Made by a program: the position numbers and the translations under genes
Part shown: piece by piece, positions 1 through 9,360 of the stretch
Layout of the letters: the number at the start of each line of letters is the position of its first letter
How positions within the stretch are numbered: the first letter of the stretch is position 1
Notes under the pieces: generated by a model
The model's database searches: none
What the model was told of the DNA's origin: nothing
The model's input: the letters and a program-made list of their open reading frames with translations, nothing else
From: an uncultured Prevotella sp.
GTDB taxonomy: Bacteria > Bacteroidota > Bacteroidia > Bacteroidales > Bacteroidaceae
Direction: 5' to 3'
DNA length: 64,000 nucleotides
Assembly (NCBI GenBank): GCA_900547005.1
Contig: URER01000006.1
Location: 3,457 to 67,456, forward strand

Positions 1-197
1 TACCGGAGAAGAAGATGTCGCTTACAACCGAGATGCGCATCTTCGCCCTGATACGTCTTGGAATAACGGAAAGCGAACGCATAGCGAAGTTCCTGAAGTA
101 TTCGGTGCACACGATAAACACTTACAAGACGCGCGTAAAGAACAAGTCGTTCGTTGAGAACGACGACTTCGAGGCAAGCATCATGAGGATAAGTTGA
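1..197 (+). CDS. DUF6377-like transcriptional regulator, C-terminal end only
   Basis: The open frame runs in from the left edge (frame starting at base 3) and stops at 195-197, so only about the last 64 residues are present. The visible part is a LuxR-like helix-turn-helix: TEMRIFALIRLG, then IAKFLKYSVHTINTYKTRVKNK, which reads as two DNA-binding helices. This ending is typical of the large Bacteroidetes regulators with a periplasmic or TPR sensor half and a C-terminal HTH (DUF6377 family). The sensor part lies outside the window, so its ligand cannot be judged. These regulators often sit beside glycan loci, and here the next operon encodes a glucanase, but that operon faces the other way and ends toward it. 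The family call is moderately firm; the target is unknown. Confidence 0.7.
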   Translation, partial: PEKKMSLTTEMRIFALIRLGITESERIAKFLKYSVHTINTYKTRVKNKSFVENDDFEASIMRIS

Positions 198-244
198 ATG
201 CAGGTCACCACACCTTATATATATAATATAGTGTATGAAAAGAT

Positions 245-286
245 AAAGCCACGGACAATCGCTTGCCCGTGGCTTTCGCATTTTAT
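245..286. terminator. Bidirectional terminator hairpin between convergent genes
   Basis: An AAGCCACGG arm and a CCGTGGCTT arm form a 9-10 bp stem with an 11-12 nt loop. The plus side is followed by CGCATTTT and the minus side by an AT-rich run. It lies between the stop of the DUF6377-like gene and the stop of the minus-strand operon, so it can serve both. Confidence 0.65.
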
Positions 287-324
287 AACCAACTTTACCA
301 AAATGAAAATCTCATGTCATGTTG

Positions 325-549
325 TCACCAAACCAATTCTTTGTCCCAATCGTTTTCCCAGCCCGTGAATCCTTTAGCCGGAGTCGCGCCGGAGTATTCT
401 CCGCCATTCTCAATGGTCTCGCCGCCTTTCTTGTCAAACGATCCGTCGCCGCCAGCGTAGCCTACATTGGGCGACGACTGCAGCAGGTTGCCGTTCCCGG
501 CAACTATCACGAAAACCTCAGGTGCTATATAATTCCTTTTCATATCCAT
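325..549 (-). CDS. Small acidic/glycine-rich hypothetical protein (74 aa)
   Basis: A 74-residue protein, last gene of a four-gene minus-strand operon, starting 12 bp after the upstream stop. No signal peptide or known domain is visible. The N-terminus MKRNYIAPEVFVIVAGNGNL follows a pattern common among small uncharacterised Bacteroidetes proteins: Tyr-Ile-x-Pro, alternating hydrophobics, then Leu-Leu-x-Ser-Ser. The middle is Gly-rich and disordered in appearance, and the C-terminus is Trp- and Asp-rich (GWENDWDKELVW). The 76-aa protein at 4375-4605 in the same operon has the same layout, so the two look like diverged paralogues. The start used is the ATG at 549; a second Met two codons later is also possible. 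Function unknown. Confidence 0.6.
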   Translation of the reverse strand: MDMKRNYIAPEVFVIVAGNGNLLQSSPNVGYAGGDGSFDKKGGETIENGGEYSGATPAKGFTGWENDWDKELVW

Positions 550-561
550 GTTTCTCCTTTA

Positions 562-3500
562 CTATTTTACGATTACCTTATTACCATTGACTATATACAC
601 ACCCTTCGGAAGACGTGGGAGTGAAGCAGGATCTGTGCTTATCAGCCGGCCACACAGACTGTATATGCCGCCATTGACATTGCCGCCGCCGTTTGCCTCC
701 ACTATGCTGATGCCCGTAGCATCGTCGCCGACGAAACCGAACAGGCTCTCTATGGCACGTGCCCCGGCCTCGGTCTTCGGCTCAAACCATGAGCGCATAT
801 TCTTCATCGTGACGTTCTTGCCCCAATAATACTTGCTGTCAGCGACCCAATATATCTTGTCACTGAACGCGAGATCGTCAGTTTTATAGTTGAGTCTACC
901 TTCAAACGAATAGTCCGTTATACCTTTCTCGCCAGCCGGATCGACCTGTTTCACGACCTTATCATCACTATACCCCATACCGACGGCAGTAGATGCGGCC
1001 GGTGTCGTGATGTCCTTGAACACGTAGACGTTGCCTTCGGGAGCATCCTTCGCATCGTCAACGAAAAGCAGGAACGGCGTTCCGGCCTCGATTTTTTCCG
1101 TACCATTCTCATCGAAAGTGTTCTTGTTATCGAGATAAACGAAGCGCAGCTTCACATAATAGCCCGGCGTTCCGAAACCGTTGTCGAAGAGATAAGCGGC
1201 TTTTGCGAACGGCTTCGTAAGCGTGCCGTCCTCGCTTGTGGCGCTTTTCAGTATCTTTCCGTTCACGGTGAACGGGAACACTACGGAGTTCCACTTCTTT
1301 GTCTTGAACGTGCGTGTGGCCTTGACGTCGGCGTGTTCCTGATAGACGACATCGTAAGGAGCGTCCTCCGACACGGTTTTGGTGAGCAGACCGAGTATTC
1401 CCGCGTTTTTATTGCCATCGCGGTAATCGCCAACCATTTTATCTGTTGTCCTGTCCGGGAACACCACCTCACAGTTATTGGCCTTCACACCGCTGAATGC
1501 GTCCTTGTCGGCCGACAGTATCGACACGGGATTATCTGTTTCGGTAAGTTTGTATTCCGTCACCACGCTTCCCGTATATGGTCCTGGCACGAAAGTATCT
1601 GCTCCGGTATCTTTTCCTTTCCTTATTATGAACTTGTCAAGATCCGTATTTGTATCACCGTAATAAGTGATGTAGTGGATGCCCGGTTTCAGCCGGACGT
1701 TTCCGATAATAACCTCAGTATTGTCATAGGGATTCCATCCGGCGATATTCAGTTCTTTTATTATTCTATCAGAGCCACCGTCTATCGCGAACTCAGGATG
1801 AGTAGTATTTCCTCCTGTCGCCATCTTTGCCGAAATGGTATAATCGTCTTCCTCTGTCACGCGGAAAGAGTATTTGAACCAATAGTACTTCTTCATGTGG
1901 CCGAGTTTGCGGTTGCCACCATCTTTTATCAAACCGAAGTTAACATTGTCGGCAGTTATTTCCGTACGGTATTCTGTGTCAAAATTGCCGTCTTTAACAG
2001 CATCATGGTCTCCGTTGTTGAACCATCCTTCACCATAATTCTGATTGAAGTCCTCTCCCTCGATACTTATTTTCGTGATTGTGCCGGTAAGAGTGCGCGC
2101 GGTTCGGGCCGCGTCTATGTCAAGCTCGCCGTTATTATAGTAGGTTCCGACAAAGACCCTTCCTATCGCGCCAGGCAGAATCCAGTTCTCATAAGATTCC
2201 ACTTTGACTTCCTTACCCTTACACTCAGCAGGCAAAGTGAATCTCTTAAGAGGTGTATCCTTGAAAGCGTCTTTGCTGATTAGAGTTATATCGTTTGGAA
2301 TTGTGATGTCCGAAGCATCCGTACCCTCGAAGACACCCGTCATGACCGCCGCCTGCGTATGGTCTATGATATTCTGTATAGTCCCGTTAGTCAGACTCTT
2401 ACAGCCTTTGAACGCGCCCATTCCAACCATCACTTTATCGTCGGACGAGAACGTTACGGTCTCCAATGCCTGACAATCCTCGAAGGCATACGAGCCTATC
2501 GACACATTCTTTGGCAGTATTATGCTCTTCAGTTTCTGGTCGGGCGCGCCTGCAGCGAAGATAGATGGTATCTGATTGCCTTCCACCGAGGCTTCCGAGA
2601 GGTTGATATTGGCTATCTTTCCTGCCGACACAAGGTCCCCGAGATAGTATATATCGTCCACGCTCATGTTGCCTTTCACCGTTATCTTGTCTATTTCCAC
2701 GGCATTCTCCGCATCGTTCGGGTTGGAGTTGGCATACGGGATGTTCCAGTCGAGGCGGAAAGCATCGCGCAGCGATATTCGTTTCTCACCGTTGCTGTTG
2801 TTCAGACTGACCGTTATCTCGCCCACATTGCCTGTCTTGTTAATGAAATCACCGGCGTGCCATGTGTCTGTTCCGTCCACATCACTGTCATAAGGACGCT
2901 GTCTCAAGCCCACCTGCAACGGAAAATCCCATGCGTTATTATTCAGGTCGAGCGTGAAACGGAACGTATATCCGTTGGGGAACTTTGGAAGATCAGAGTC
3001 CTGACCTATTGCGATACCGTGGATATTGCCGTTGCCTAAAGCCTCATCCGTAGAATTGGTCACCTCGAACATACCGCCCAACGGTGATGCCTCGGTGTTT
3101 TTCTCAACGTGATAGAATGTCTGGTTGTATGTAATGTCGCCGTATTGGAACGTTGCATCACCCGGCTTGCGTTTGAATTCGAATTTTGAGAAAGTATCAG
3201 CCGAACCTGCCATAGGCAGAGACCACCGCTTATAATGATAGATTTTGAACAGCAGAGGCTCACCTTCGCCGCCCCACGCTTTCACCTGAGTGCCTGTACT
3301 GATGTCAAACTGATACTTGCCCGCTTCTATCTGAGGTATCGCGCTACCCTTAATCTCCGCGTTATTGTTGGTATCTCCGCCATTCCAGCCGTATGTCCCG
3401 TTGGCTTCGGGAATACCGAATCCATTCTTTGAGCCTCCGAGATATAGTGCACCATCGGTCAGGTCGAGTGCCGTGCCGCCGCTATATTTCAAGTGTTTGT

Positions 3501-4320
3501 ATTTATCCTGCACTTCCGTTGCTTCCGGGTCGGCAACGGGAATGATGTCGTAATAGTTTCCGTTATAACCGGCACGTCCTGTCTCTGCGGGATTCTTAAT
3601 CTCGTAGTTACCGCTGACACCGAGGAATCTGCCGTCGGTATCAAACCATCCGAAGGTGAATATCTTGTCGTCTGAGCCTTTGGCGTCACGCCACAACTCT
3701 GTAACGGTCTTGCCGTTCTTGAACGTATAGACTGCTCCCTGTTCCAGACGGTATATTTTACCGGCCTCAAGTTCCGTACCAGAACCTGCCTCCACGACGA
3801 ATCCTGAGACTTTCGTGAAATCACTTATCTGATATATGTCGTTCTGTTTGCCTTGATACTTGAATGTAGCGTTGGCCCAAGACACACTCACCTTATCATT
3901 AAGAGCACTGTTGTCCTGTATCTTGATATTCAAATAATAAGTGTCGCCCACCGTCAGTTCGTCCATATTGTTCTTACGGCCTCCATTTTCGGTAAAGCGG
4001 GTCGTACAACCGGCAGCGATGCTCCATGTTTTTTCATCATTCCATCGCATTGTAGTCGCGTTTTCTGTTGTTGTCTCCCCGCCTGACTTTTCTATGTAGA
4101 AACAAATGCCCAGTTTATCATTTTCTCCACCGTTACCGCTCAGGTCTGTACTGCCAGGGTTCTTTAATTCTATCCACCATTTTCCGTCAGTAAATCCGGC
4201 ATCCACCGCCTGTAACTTTACTTGTGCCCCGGCGTATTGCCACAAGGACGGAAGCGTCATGAAGACTGCAAACAAAAGCAGCCGTTTCATTTTGTAAAAG
4301 TAATTTTCTTTCATCGTCAA
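562..4320 (-). CDS. Large secreted BspA-type leucine-rich repeat and carbohydrate-binding-like protein
   Basis: A 1252-residue exported protein. The signal peptide is MKRLLLFAVFMTLPSLWQYAGA, which starts at internal Met11 (about 4290), so the true start may be there rather than 4320. Residues from about 560 to 730 hold BspA-type (LRR_5) repeats, for example SYAFEDCQALETVTF and GAFKGCKSLTNG. Around residues 770-910 there is a beta-sandwich-like segment (YYWFKYSFRVTEEDDYTISAKM ... LKPGIHYITYYGD) resembling CBM6/35-type modules. The end, LPKGVYIVNGNKVIVK, resembles the short terminal motif of T9SS cargo, implying outer-membrane export. It is the third gene of an operon headed by a GH87-like glucanase, so an adhesin or glycan-binding role is a reasonable inference. 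No enzyme signature was seen. Confidence 0.75.
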   Translation of the reverse strand: MTMKENYFYKMKRLLLFAVFMTLPSLWQYAGAQVKLQAVDAGFTDGKWWIELKNPGSTDLSGNGGENDKLGICFYIEKSGGETTTENATTMRWNDEKTWSIAAGCTTRFTENGGRKNNMDELTVGDTYYLNIKIQDNSALNDKVSVSWANATFKYQGKQNDIYQISDFTKVSGFVVEAGSGTELEAGKIYRLEQGAVYTFKNGKTVTELWRDAKGSDDKIFTFGWFDTDGRFLGVSGNYEIKNPAETGRAGYNGNYYDIIPVADPEATEVQDKYKHLKYSGGTALDLTDGALYLGGSKNGFGIPEANGTYGWNGGDTNNNAEIKGSAIPQIEAGKYQFDISTGTQVKAWGGEGEPLLFKIYHYKRWSLPMAGSADTFSKFEFKRKPGDATFQYGDITYNQTFYHVEKNTEASPLGGMFEVTNSTDEALGNGNIHGIAIGQDSDLPKFPNGYTFRFTLDLNNNAWDFPLQVGLRQRPYDSDVDGTDTWHAGDFINKTGNVGEITVSLNNSNGEKRISLRDAFRLDWNIPYANSNPNDAENAVEIDKITVKGNMSVDDIYYLGDLVSAGKIANINLSEASVEGNQIPSIFAAGAPDQKLKSIILPKNVSIGSYAFEDCQALETVTFSSDDKVMVGMGAFKGCKSLTNGTIQNIIDHTQAAVMTGVFEGTDASDITIPNDITLISKDAFKDTPLKRFTLPAECKGKEVKVESYENWILPGAIGRVFVGTYYNNGELDIDAARTARTLTGTITKISIEGEDFNQNYGEGWFNNGDHDAVKDGNFDTEYRTEITADNVNFGLIKDGGNRKLGHMKKYYWFKYSFRVTEEDDYTISAKMATGGNTTHPEFAIDGGSDRIIKELNIAGWNPYDNTEVIIGNVRLKPGIHYITYYGDTNTDLDKFIIRKGKDTGADTFVPGPYTGSVVTEYKLTETDNPVSILSADKDAFSGVKANNCEVVFPDRTTDKMVGDYRDGNKNAGILGLLTKTVSEDAPYDVVYQEHADVKATRTFKTKKWNSVVFPFTVNGKILKSATSEDGTLTKPFAKAAYLFDNGFGTPGYYVKLRFVYLDNKNTFDENGTEKIEAGTPFLLFVDDAKDAPEGNVYVFKDITTPAASTAVGMGYSDDKVVKQVDPAGEKGITDYSFEGRLNYKTDDLAFSDKIYWVADSKYYWGKNVTMKNMRSWFEPKTEAGARAIESLFGFVGDDATGISIVEANGGGNVNGGIYSLCGRLISTDPASLPRLPKGVYIVNGNKVIVK

Positions 4321-4374
4321 TACTTAAAAACTCAATTATTAAAACATTTATCAATATCTCCTATCCACTAAATC

Positions 4375-4605
4375 CTACCAGCCGTCACCGTCATTCCATC
4401 TGTCATCCCACATATTGGAATGTCCCTTGCCCAACGCATCGGCCGGGTCTTTGCCCTCTCCGTCCGGATATACCGGCACTTCATCAGACGGCAGTTCTAC
4501 TATCGGGCCGTCATCAGAAGTAGACATCAAAGTGCTATTCTCCACCCTTACCTGCTCTATCCGCGGCTTCAAGTAGACCGGTTTCCTACCTTTCCAGCCA
4601 CTCAT
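4375..4605 (-). CDS. Small acidic hypothetical protein (76 aa)
   Basis: A 76-residue protein whose ATG overlaps the stop of the upstream glucanase gene by four bases (ATGA), so the two are probably translationally coupled. There is no signal peptide. It resembles the 74-aa protein at the end of the same operon: YLKPRIEQVRVENSTLMSTS matches the Y-[IL]-x-P-x-[IV] ... N-x-x-L-x-x-[ST]-S pattern, and the tail is Trp/Asp-rich (MWDDRWNDGDGW). The next gene starts 54 bp downstream. The alternation of a large exported protein with a small acidic protein occurs twice in this operon. Function unknown; coding status is supported by the overlap and the repeated layout. Confidence 0.6.
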   Translation of the reverse strand: MSGWKGRKPVYLKPRIEQVRVENSTLMSTSDDGPIVELPSDEVPVYPDGEGKDPADALGKGHSNMWDDRWNDGDGW

Positions 4606-7600
4606 CTCACCACCACCTTTCTGCCGTCACGTATGTACAAACCCCTCAAAGGATTCGTCACACGCAGTCCTGAGAGCGTATAGTAAACCGAGTGCCGTCC
4701 GCTCCCGGCCACACTGATGCGGTCTGTCGCCGTGATGCCGTCGCCGAAATCTATTGTCATGGCCTTGGCACCAGCCACCGACGATGTTCTGAGACGCAGA
4801 TAAGCCTTGTTTGCAGCAATCGTCCCGCCTCCGTCCTGCACGGGATAGAAGCCAACGCCACGGCTGCCGTCGCTCAGTATGAAGTTCTTATAGTTGCCGT
4901 CCACTGCATATATATATGCAGGCTCTGTCACGCCGACAAGCCAGTTGGCATACGCCGCAGTGGCATCATCCGTGAAAGGCACCTCGTATTCACCGCTATT
5001 GCCACGCAGGAGTATTCCCTCCCCTGCCGGAACATCGGTTACGTTGCTTACGAACAGAGTCATGCCTCCGTCAGCCGATGAGCCGGAAGTGCCCGAGGCG
5101 ATATAGGCTTTCAATCCCTTCACCCCACTGAAATCGAGCGGCCGCTCACAGCAATAGGTCGCGAGTCCTGTCCCACCTATGCTTATCACAACGCTTGTCT
5201 GCGGCTGCTCCGACCCGGTAGAGCCGTCAAGATTGTCTGGCAGGTCGGGGTTGTCGATATATTCCACACCATTATAGGGTATGACGGGCAGCGTGACGGT
5301 GGTCTTGTTGTTGTTCTCGTTTACTTCCACAAAGAATCCTTTTCCACCGTTTTCTGTTGTATTGTCATCTATCCATGCCGTAACGTTATGCGCCCCTTCC
5401 TCAGCAACCCAATAGTTCCAGCCGTTGCCAGTTCCGGAACTGCTGCCTCCGCCGTTTGCAGTTAGAGACTGGAACTCGTGCGAAGCCATGGAATTGTAAT
5501 ATGTATCACACCACGTTATAGGCGCGGCATTATAGTCTTTGCCATCCACTTGGAACTGCACGCCGTGCTTTATATTCCCCGGCGTGGCCTGGTCTCCGGC
5601 GTTCACGGCCACGGCGGTGAAACGCAGGTGGTCGCCCGGCTGTATCGTCCCGTCCGTGCGCGAGAGGTTCTCGTATGTAACATCAGTAACATAGAGGTCG
5701 CATCCGCCCGTAACCGGAGTGTAATCCCTGTTCACGGCCGTTGCCACATCCCCTACGTTGAGTTTCTTTACCCGGCTGTTGTTGCCCTCATCGCTCTCGT
5801 CAGGCAGCCGGTTGTCATGATCCACAAGAGCCGTAACGGTATGTCCGCCGGCTGTGGCCGTCCATTCCGCAGTCAGCAGCAAGTCCTCTCCTGCCGCAAG
5901 TCCTTTGTTATATGAGTTGTTTATGACGTTCGTCTTGCCGTCGATGTCTATCCGCAATCCGATGACCACGCCCGACGGGATGTCGACGGTGCTGTTGTTG
6001 ATGATTTTCACGGTGAAAGCCACCCTGTCGCCTTTCTTCAGCGACGCCGTCCCCGATGCGTTCTTCCATGCCAGTCCCTCAACGGCGAGGTCGTAACCGC
6101 TTATCCCCTCGAGCGGTCCGCCGCTTGCCGGCTCTGCATCGTCGGGTTCGGGAAGCCCCGGCAAGGTCGCCTGTCTGTTGTTTGTAACGGGCACATTGTC
6201 CACGGAGACTATGTCGGCAGATTGCGAATTATACACTTGCGTATTTGTAAATGTTACATTTCTCACACCGCCTGCACCATTCCAGTTCGAGGAGCGCACG
6301 AAGACGGCGGCGAGGTTCTGCCCGAATATGTCCTGTATTGTTCCGCAGTTGACTACATAGTTGTTCTCGAACTTTATCCATTCGGTGTTCTGGAACCCAT
6401 AGCCGGGAAAGTCGGTATTCACACGTATGCCTGCTGAGAGGACACCGTCGCATATATAATTGTTGTAGATTCTGTGCCGGTTGCCGCCGAATATGCCGAT
6501 GCTGCCGGCGCGCCAGTCGAGTTCCACGGTGTTGTAACAGAACCTGTTGTCATGTTCGTCACCACATTCATGGCTGTGGTTCCACATCGCCAGGCCGTCG
6601 TCGCCGTTGTTGCGCACGGAGCAGTTATACACCGTAGAGTTGCTTGTGGCGCGGCAGAAGTTGAGTCCGTCGGCAATATTGTCGCGCAGGCGGCAGTTGA
6701 CAACGCGTATGTTGTTGCCCAACTCGAACCACGCGCCACACTCAAAGTGCTGTATCCACAGGTCGTGGGCGAAGAATCTGTCCGGCCCGCCCTCCAAGCC
6801 TTTGTAGTTGGCCTCCTGATGATGGCGCGAGTTGAGACGGGAGGTCAGATGTATGCCTGAGAGTTCCGAGCCTCCGCTGCATACCACTCCGCCACCGCCG
6901 GCACCCGAGCTTGTAAACGTGATGTTTGTATGGAATATTCCCGCGCCGACAATTCTCACGCTGCCAGGCAGATACCACTTGCCGCCAATCTCATAATTTC
7001 CTTCCGGTATATATAATGTCTTGCCCAGCCTCGCGGCCTCCTTCGCCGCCCTTACGACATCGTTGCCATAGTCGGCCGCGCTGACTGAATTGCCGGGACA
7101 TTCCGTCATTGTCACTTTCTCTATCTCGAGGAAGTCAACGCCGTATTCCAGACCGTTCGCACCGCTGCTCTGAATCCTTATCCTGTCGCCCGCGCTGACG
7201 CCTCCCTCGATGATGAAGCCCACCTCGTCGAAGGCGAAACACGGGATTCCGCCGCTTATATATGTGTCGCTGGCGTTGTCGGTATGCGTCGCGTCATAAT
7301 ACTGCCAGGACCAGTAAGAACTCAGCTCTATCCTGTCCTTCACGCTGCCGTAGACCCTCACATTCCGCTTTACGCCGTTCACGTATATGTCGAGTGAACC
7401 TCTTAAGCCATCAGTCCCGGCCGTGGCATCGGGCAGTGTGAAGCGCATCGTCACTCCCTGACCGCTCCTCACGGCTGTCCACTCTGCGTATGAGCCGGCA
7501 CCGGGCAACGCTATATACGAGCGTTCCGAAGCCTGTGTGGCGATATTGCGCGGGGCGTAGTCGGCCGACATCCGCAGTTCTGCCCCACCACCAAGCAATG

Positions 7601-7775
7601 CGTCGACCGACTCATACCTTGTGTAGGGCATCAAAGCACCGACTCTACCGCCGGCATCCGGCTCCGGAACATTATAGTCGAAGGCCGCCGACGGCAGAGA
7701 AGTTGCAAAAAACGCACAAATTACCAATTTACAAAAACCTTTATCAAACATCTCCTCTTGTTTTATAAAACTCAA
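4602..7775 (-). CDS. GH87-like alpha-1,3-glucanase (mutanase/mycodextranase type), secreted, with CARDB domains
   Basis: A 1057-residue exported glycan hydrolase, predicted to cut alpha-1,3-linked glucan. A signal peptide fits best from Met9 (MFDKGFCKLVICAFFATSLPSAA, start near 7751). Residues about 45-220 form a CBM35-like module typical of GH87 proteins (YTRYES, YAEWTAVRSG, LDIYVNGVKR). Residues about 225-540 are a right-handed parallel beta-helix containing NIADGLNF and NNGDDGLAMW (Asp369, Asp392, Asp393), motifs I associate with the GH87 acidic active site. Two CARDB-like domains follow (about 560-680 and 690-820). A terminal domain ends GLYIRDGRKVVVR, T9SS-cargo-like. It is first in its operon, behind a good promoter at 7871-7901. 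GH87 versus another beta-helix family is the main uncertainty. Confidence 0.7.
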   Translation of the reverse strand: MSFIKQEEMFDKGFCKLVICAFFATSLPSAAFDYNVPEPDAGGRVGALMPYTRYESVDALLGGGAELRMSADYAPRNIATQASERSYIALPGAGSYAEWTAVRSGQGVTMRFTLPDATAGTDGLRGSLDIYVNGVKRNVRVYGSVKDRIELSSYWSWQYYDATHTDNASDTYISGGIPCFAFDEVGFIIEGGVSAGDRIRIQSSGANGLEYGVDFLEIEKVTMTECPGNSVSAADYGNDVVRAAKEAARLGKTLYIPEGNYEIGGKWYLPGSVRIVGAGIFHTNITFTSSGAGGGGVVCSGGSELSGIHLTSRLNSRHHQEANYKGLEGGPDRFFAHDLWIQHFECGAWFELGNNIRVVNCRLRDNIADGLNFCRATSNSTVYNCSVRNNGDDGLAMWNHSHECGDEHDNRFCYNTVELDWRAGSIGIFGGNRHRIYNNYICDGVLSAGIRVNTDFPGYGFQNTEWIKFENNYVVNCGTIQDIFGQNLAAVFVRSSNWNGAGGVRNVTFTNTQVYNSQSADIVSVDNVPVTNNRQATLPGLPEPDDAEPASGGPLEGISGYDLAVEGLAWKNASGTASLKKGDRVAFTVKIINNSTVDIPSGVVIGLRIDIDGKTNVINNSYNKGLAAGEDLLLTAEWTATAGGHTVTALVDHDNRLPDESDEGNNSRVKKLNVGDVATAVNRDYTPVTGGCDLYVTDVTYENLSRTDGTIQPGDHLRFTAVAVNAGDQATPGNIKHGVQFQVDGKDYNAAPITWCDTYYNSMASHEFQSLTANGGGSSSGTGNGWNYWVAEEGAHNVTAWIDDNTTENGGKGFFVEVNENNNKTTVTLPVIPYNGVEYIDNPDLPDNLDGSTGSEQPQTSVVISIGGTGLATYCCERPLDFSGVKGLKAYIASGTSGSSADGGMTLFVSNVTDVPAGEGILLRGNSGEYEVPFTDDATAAYANWLVGVTEPAYIYAVDGNYKNFILSDGSRGVGFYPVQDGGGTIAANKAYLRLRTSSVAGAKAMTIDFGDGITATDRISVAGSGRHSVYYTLSGLRVTNPLRGLYIRDGRKVVVR

Positions 7776-7870
7776 ACGCTGAAACGATTCAATAGCTAAC
7801 GGTAGAACAACTTATTTTCTCAACTGCCTATATATCTGTAAAACATTCTCCGTCACAATCAATTACGCCA

Positions 7871-7901
7871 CAAAATTATGCGTTTTATCAATACCGTCAA
7901 A
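7871..7901 (-). promoter_or_regulatory. Bacteroidetes-type promoter of the glucanase operon
   Basis: On the minus strand, TTTG (7901-7898), 19 bp, then TAATTTTG (7878-7871) match the Bacteroidetes -33/-7 consensus. The implied start is near 7865, giving a leader of about 90-115 nt before the glucanase start codon. Confidence 0.55.
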
Positions 7902-8173
7902 TTCTTATTCAAAATGTATAACGTTATTTCTTTCAAACCGCATGGGGTTAGACGCGCTAACTTGCTAATATAAAGAGAGATACAGCACATTCACCATATT
8001 TCACAGAAGTGGCTTTTGTATAACGGTTTTCACAGTCACAGCCCCACTTAAAAGCCCCCTGCAAGAGCATTATCCGCCCACTTTTTATTATAATGAGGTA
8101 TAGGATATAGGTTTTCACCGACATCTCAAAAAGAAAGGACAACCCGAAGGACAAAATAACAGCCTGTAAATCA
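7902..8173. other. Intergenic, no gene recognised
   Basis: AT-rich sequence between the divergent promoter of the glucanase operon and the remnant ORF6N gene. The short open frames here show no family resemblance and no conserved start context. Confidence 0.5.
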
Positions 8174-8202
8174 TTGTATATACGACAAAATGACTATCTT
8201 TG
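8174..8202 (+). promoter_or_regulatory. Promoter-like sequence ahead of the ORF6N pseudogene
   Basis: TATCTTTG at 8195-8202 is a good -7 element and TTG at 8174-8176 is a partial -33 element 18 bp upstream. It has apparently outlived the gene it served. Confidence 0.35.
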
Positions 8203-8218
8203 TAAAAACAAAAAAGAT

Positions 8219-8656
8219 ATGGCCGAAATAACAACCTCCAAATGCCTATAGAGGTAGCTACATATAACGACAACCTGCCGACACAACAGCATATAGAATC
8301 CCTCATTTATAATATCCGAGACCAACAGGTCATGATGGATAAGGATTTGGCTGTATTATACGGTGTTTGAGACCCGTGTGTTAAATCAGGCTGTAAAAAA
8401 GGAATAAGGAGCGTTTCCCCGAACATTTTATGTTCAGACTAACTAAGGAGGAGTGTTCAAGATCACAATTTGTGACCTTGAACGGAAAACGTGGAGAAAA
8501 CATCAAATATCTTCCATACGCTTTTACCGATAACGGGAAATAGATGACAAGTTGTTTCATATCGGAGCGTCCATCAAGGATTTAGGAAAGAAAGTATTTG
8601 CGTTTAGTTTGATGGCGGAGACACCAGACGAACTCCTTTCACGAATATCCCGTTAG
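8219..8656 (+). pseudogene. Decayed ORF6N-domain DNA-binding protein gene
   Basis: Translating the plus strand in pieces gives IESLIYNIRDQQVMMDKDLAVLYGV, then after a one-base shift ETRVLNQAVKKE, then RFPEHFMFRLTKEE, SRSQFVTLNG and KYLPYAFTDNGK followed by a stop. The order and wording match the N-terminal ORF6N domain of Bacteroidetes phage- or plasmid-type regulators. A final piece, DDKLFHIGASIKDLGKKVFAFSLMAETPDELLSRI, matches the usual end of such proteins. At least two frameshifts, one in-frame stop and an internal deletion (after YAFTDNG) are present, and the remnant is about half normal length. The annotated start is the ATG at 8219, which soon meets a stop; the ATG at 8242 opens the main frame. 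It marks an old accessory insertion. Confidence 0.7.
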
Positions 8657-8719
8657 TTTTATTTTATTTGAGGTACATATATATGTCGCTCATGTCACCA
8701 TTTAAATCTTTACGAATAA

Positions 8720-9215
8720 CTCTTCTCAGAATTGCGTTTTTTCAAACAAACTCTCTCCTGCTCTCAAAAACGCGAAAATACGGCATTTTAGGCTATTTTG
8801 GGCTAATTAGCTAATAATCAGACGGTTACGCCGGTTTTGGGCAAAAATACCCGTTTTTGAGGTCGTTTTAGGTCTCGTTATTTTGCAACGAAGGCTCCGT
8901 TAGACGCCAACGGAGCCACTTTTGGCCTCCGAAACCTATCCCGTTGCAATGCAAAACGGCCTAAAACGGACTGCAAAAGTGGCACTTTTGAATGCTAAGG
9001 AACGTTAAATCGACCAAAAACGGCATTTTCCCGCGTTTTCCCGGACGGCAAAATTTTACAAAAATCGGCCCGATTTTTTTCCAACGGAGGCCGTTTTGAA
9101 ATTTTGAGTTACGAATTTTGAGTTTTGAATTGGGATTTTTGAGAGTGAAAAATGGACGAAAATGAGTAACGAGACCTATATTTAACATTCGTTAGCGTGA
9201 GAGAATCGTTTTTCA
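8720..9215 (-). repeat. Dispersed ~500-bp intergenic repeat, copy 1
   Basis: Read on the minus strand this segment closely parallels 23405-23925 and, less closely, 36445-36920. Shared blocks include ACTCATTTTCGTCCATTTTT, a run of AATTCAAAACTCAAAATTCG, GATTTAACGTTCCTTAGC, the palindrome AAAAGTGCCACTTTT, several CTCCGTTAG/CTAACGGAG heptamer-like words, and an end rich in GCGTTTTTGAG. It carries a 75-codon open frame (9188-8961) ending DLTFLSIQKCHFCSPF, whose counterpart is open in the other copies. It abuts the broken ATPase gene stump. The edges are estimated by eye. Confidence 0.75.
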
Positions 9216-9238
9216 AATGTAAAGATTTTTGATTTTTT

Positions 9239-9358
9239 CTCTCTTAGAAATGTACCTTTCCCGGTCTGTCGTGCTCCAAAAAGGAATATACCATCCTCCA
9301 ACTCCCCGTCAATCTTTAATTTGCGTTCTATCGCATCAATTCTGTTTACTGCCCGCAT
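9239..9358 (-). pseudogene. Truncated AAA ATPase (DUF4143-type) gene, N-terminal stump
   Basis: The minus strand from the ATG at 9358 encodes MRAVNRIDAIERKLKIDG..., then IFLFGARQTGKGTFLRE, an ATPase N-terminus with the Walker A motif GARQTGKG; the family normally has GARQTGKS/T. Homology stops after about 40 residues. The frame then runs for 18 more codons into repeat copy 1 and ends at 9182, so nearly the whole ATPase and the DUF4143 part are gone. The intact relative in this window is the gene at 34751-36049. Two 32-bp tandem units lie immediately upstream (9361-9415), as tandem units also lie upstream of the intact gene. Confidence 0.65.
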
Positions 9359-9360
9359 TT

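Noticed and set aside
1333..2283. Long plus-strand frame opposite the BspA/CBM-like gene
   Set aside because: It is the shadow of a real gene with a signal peptide and domain motifs, and has no recognisable motif itself.
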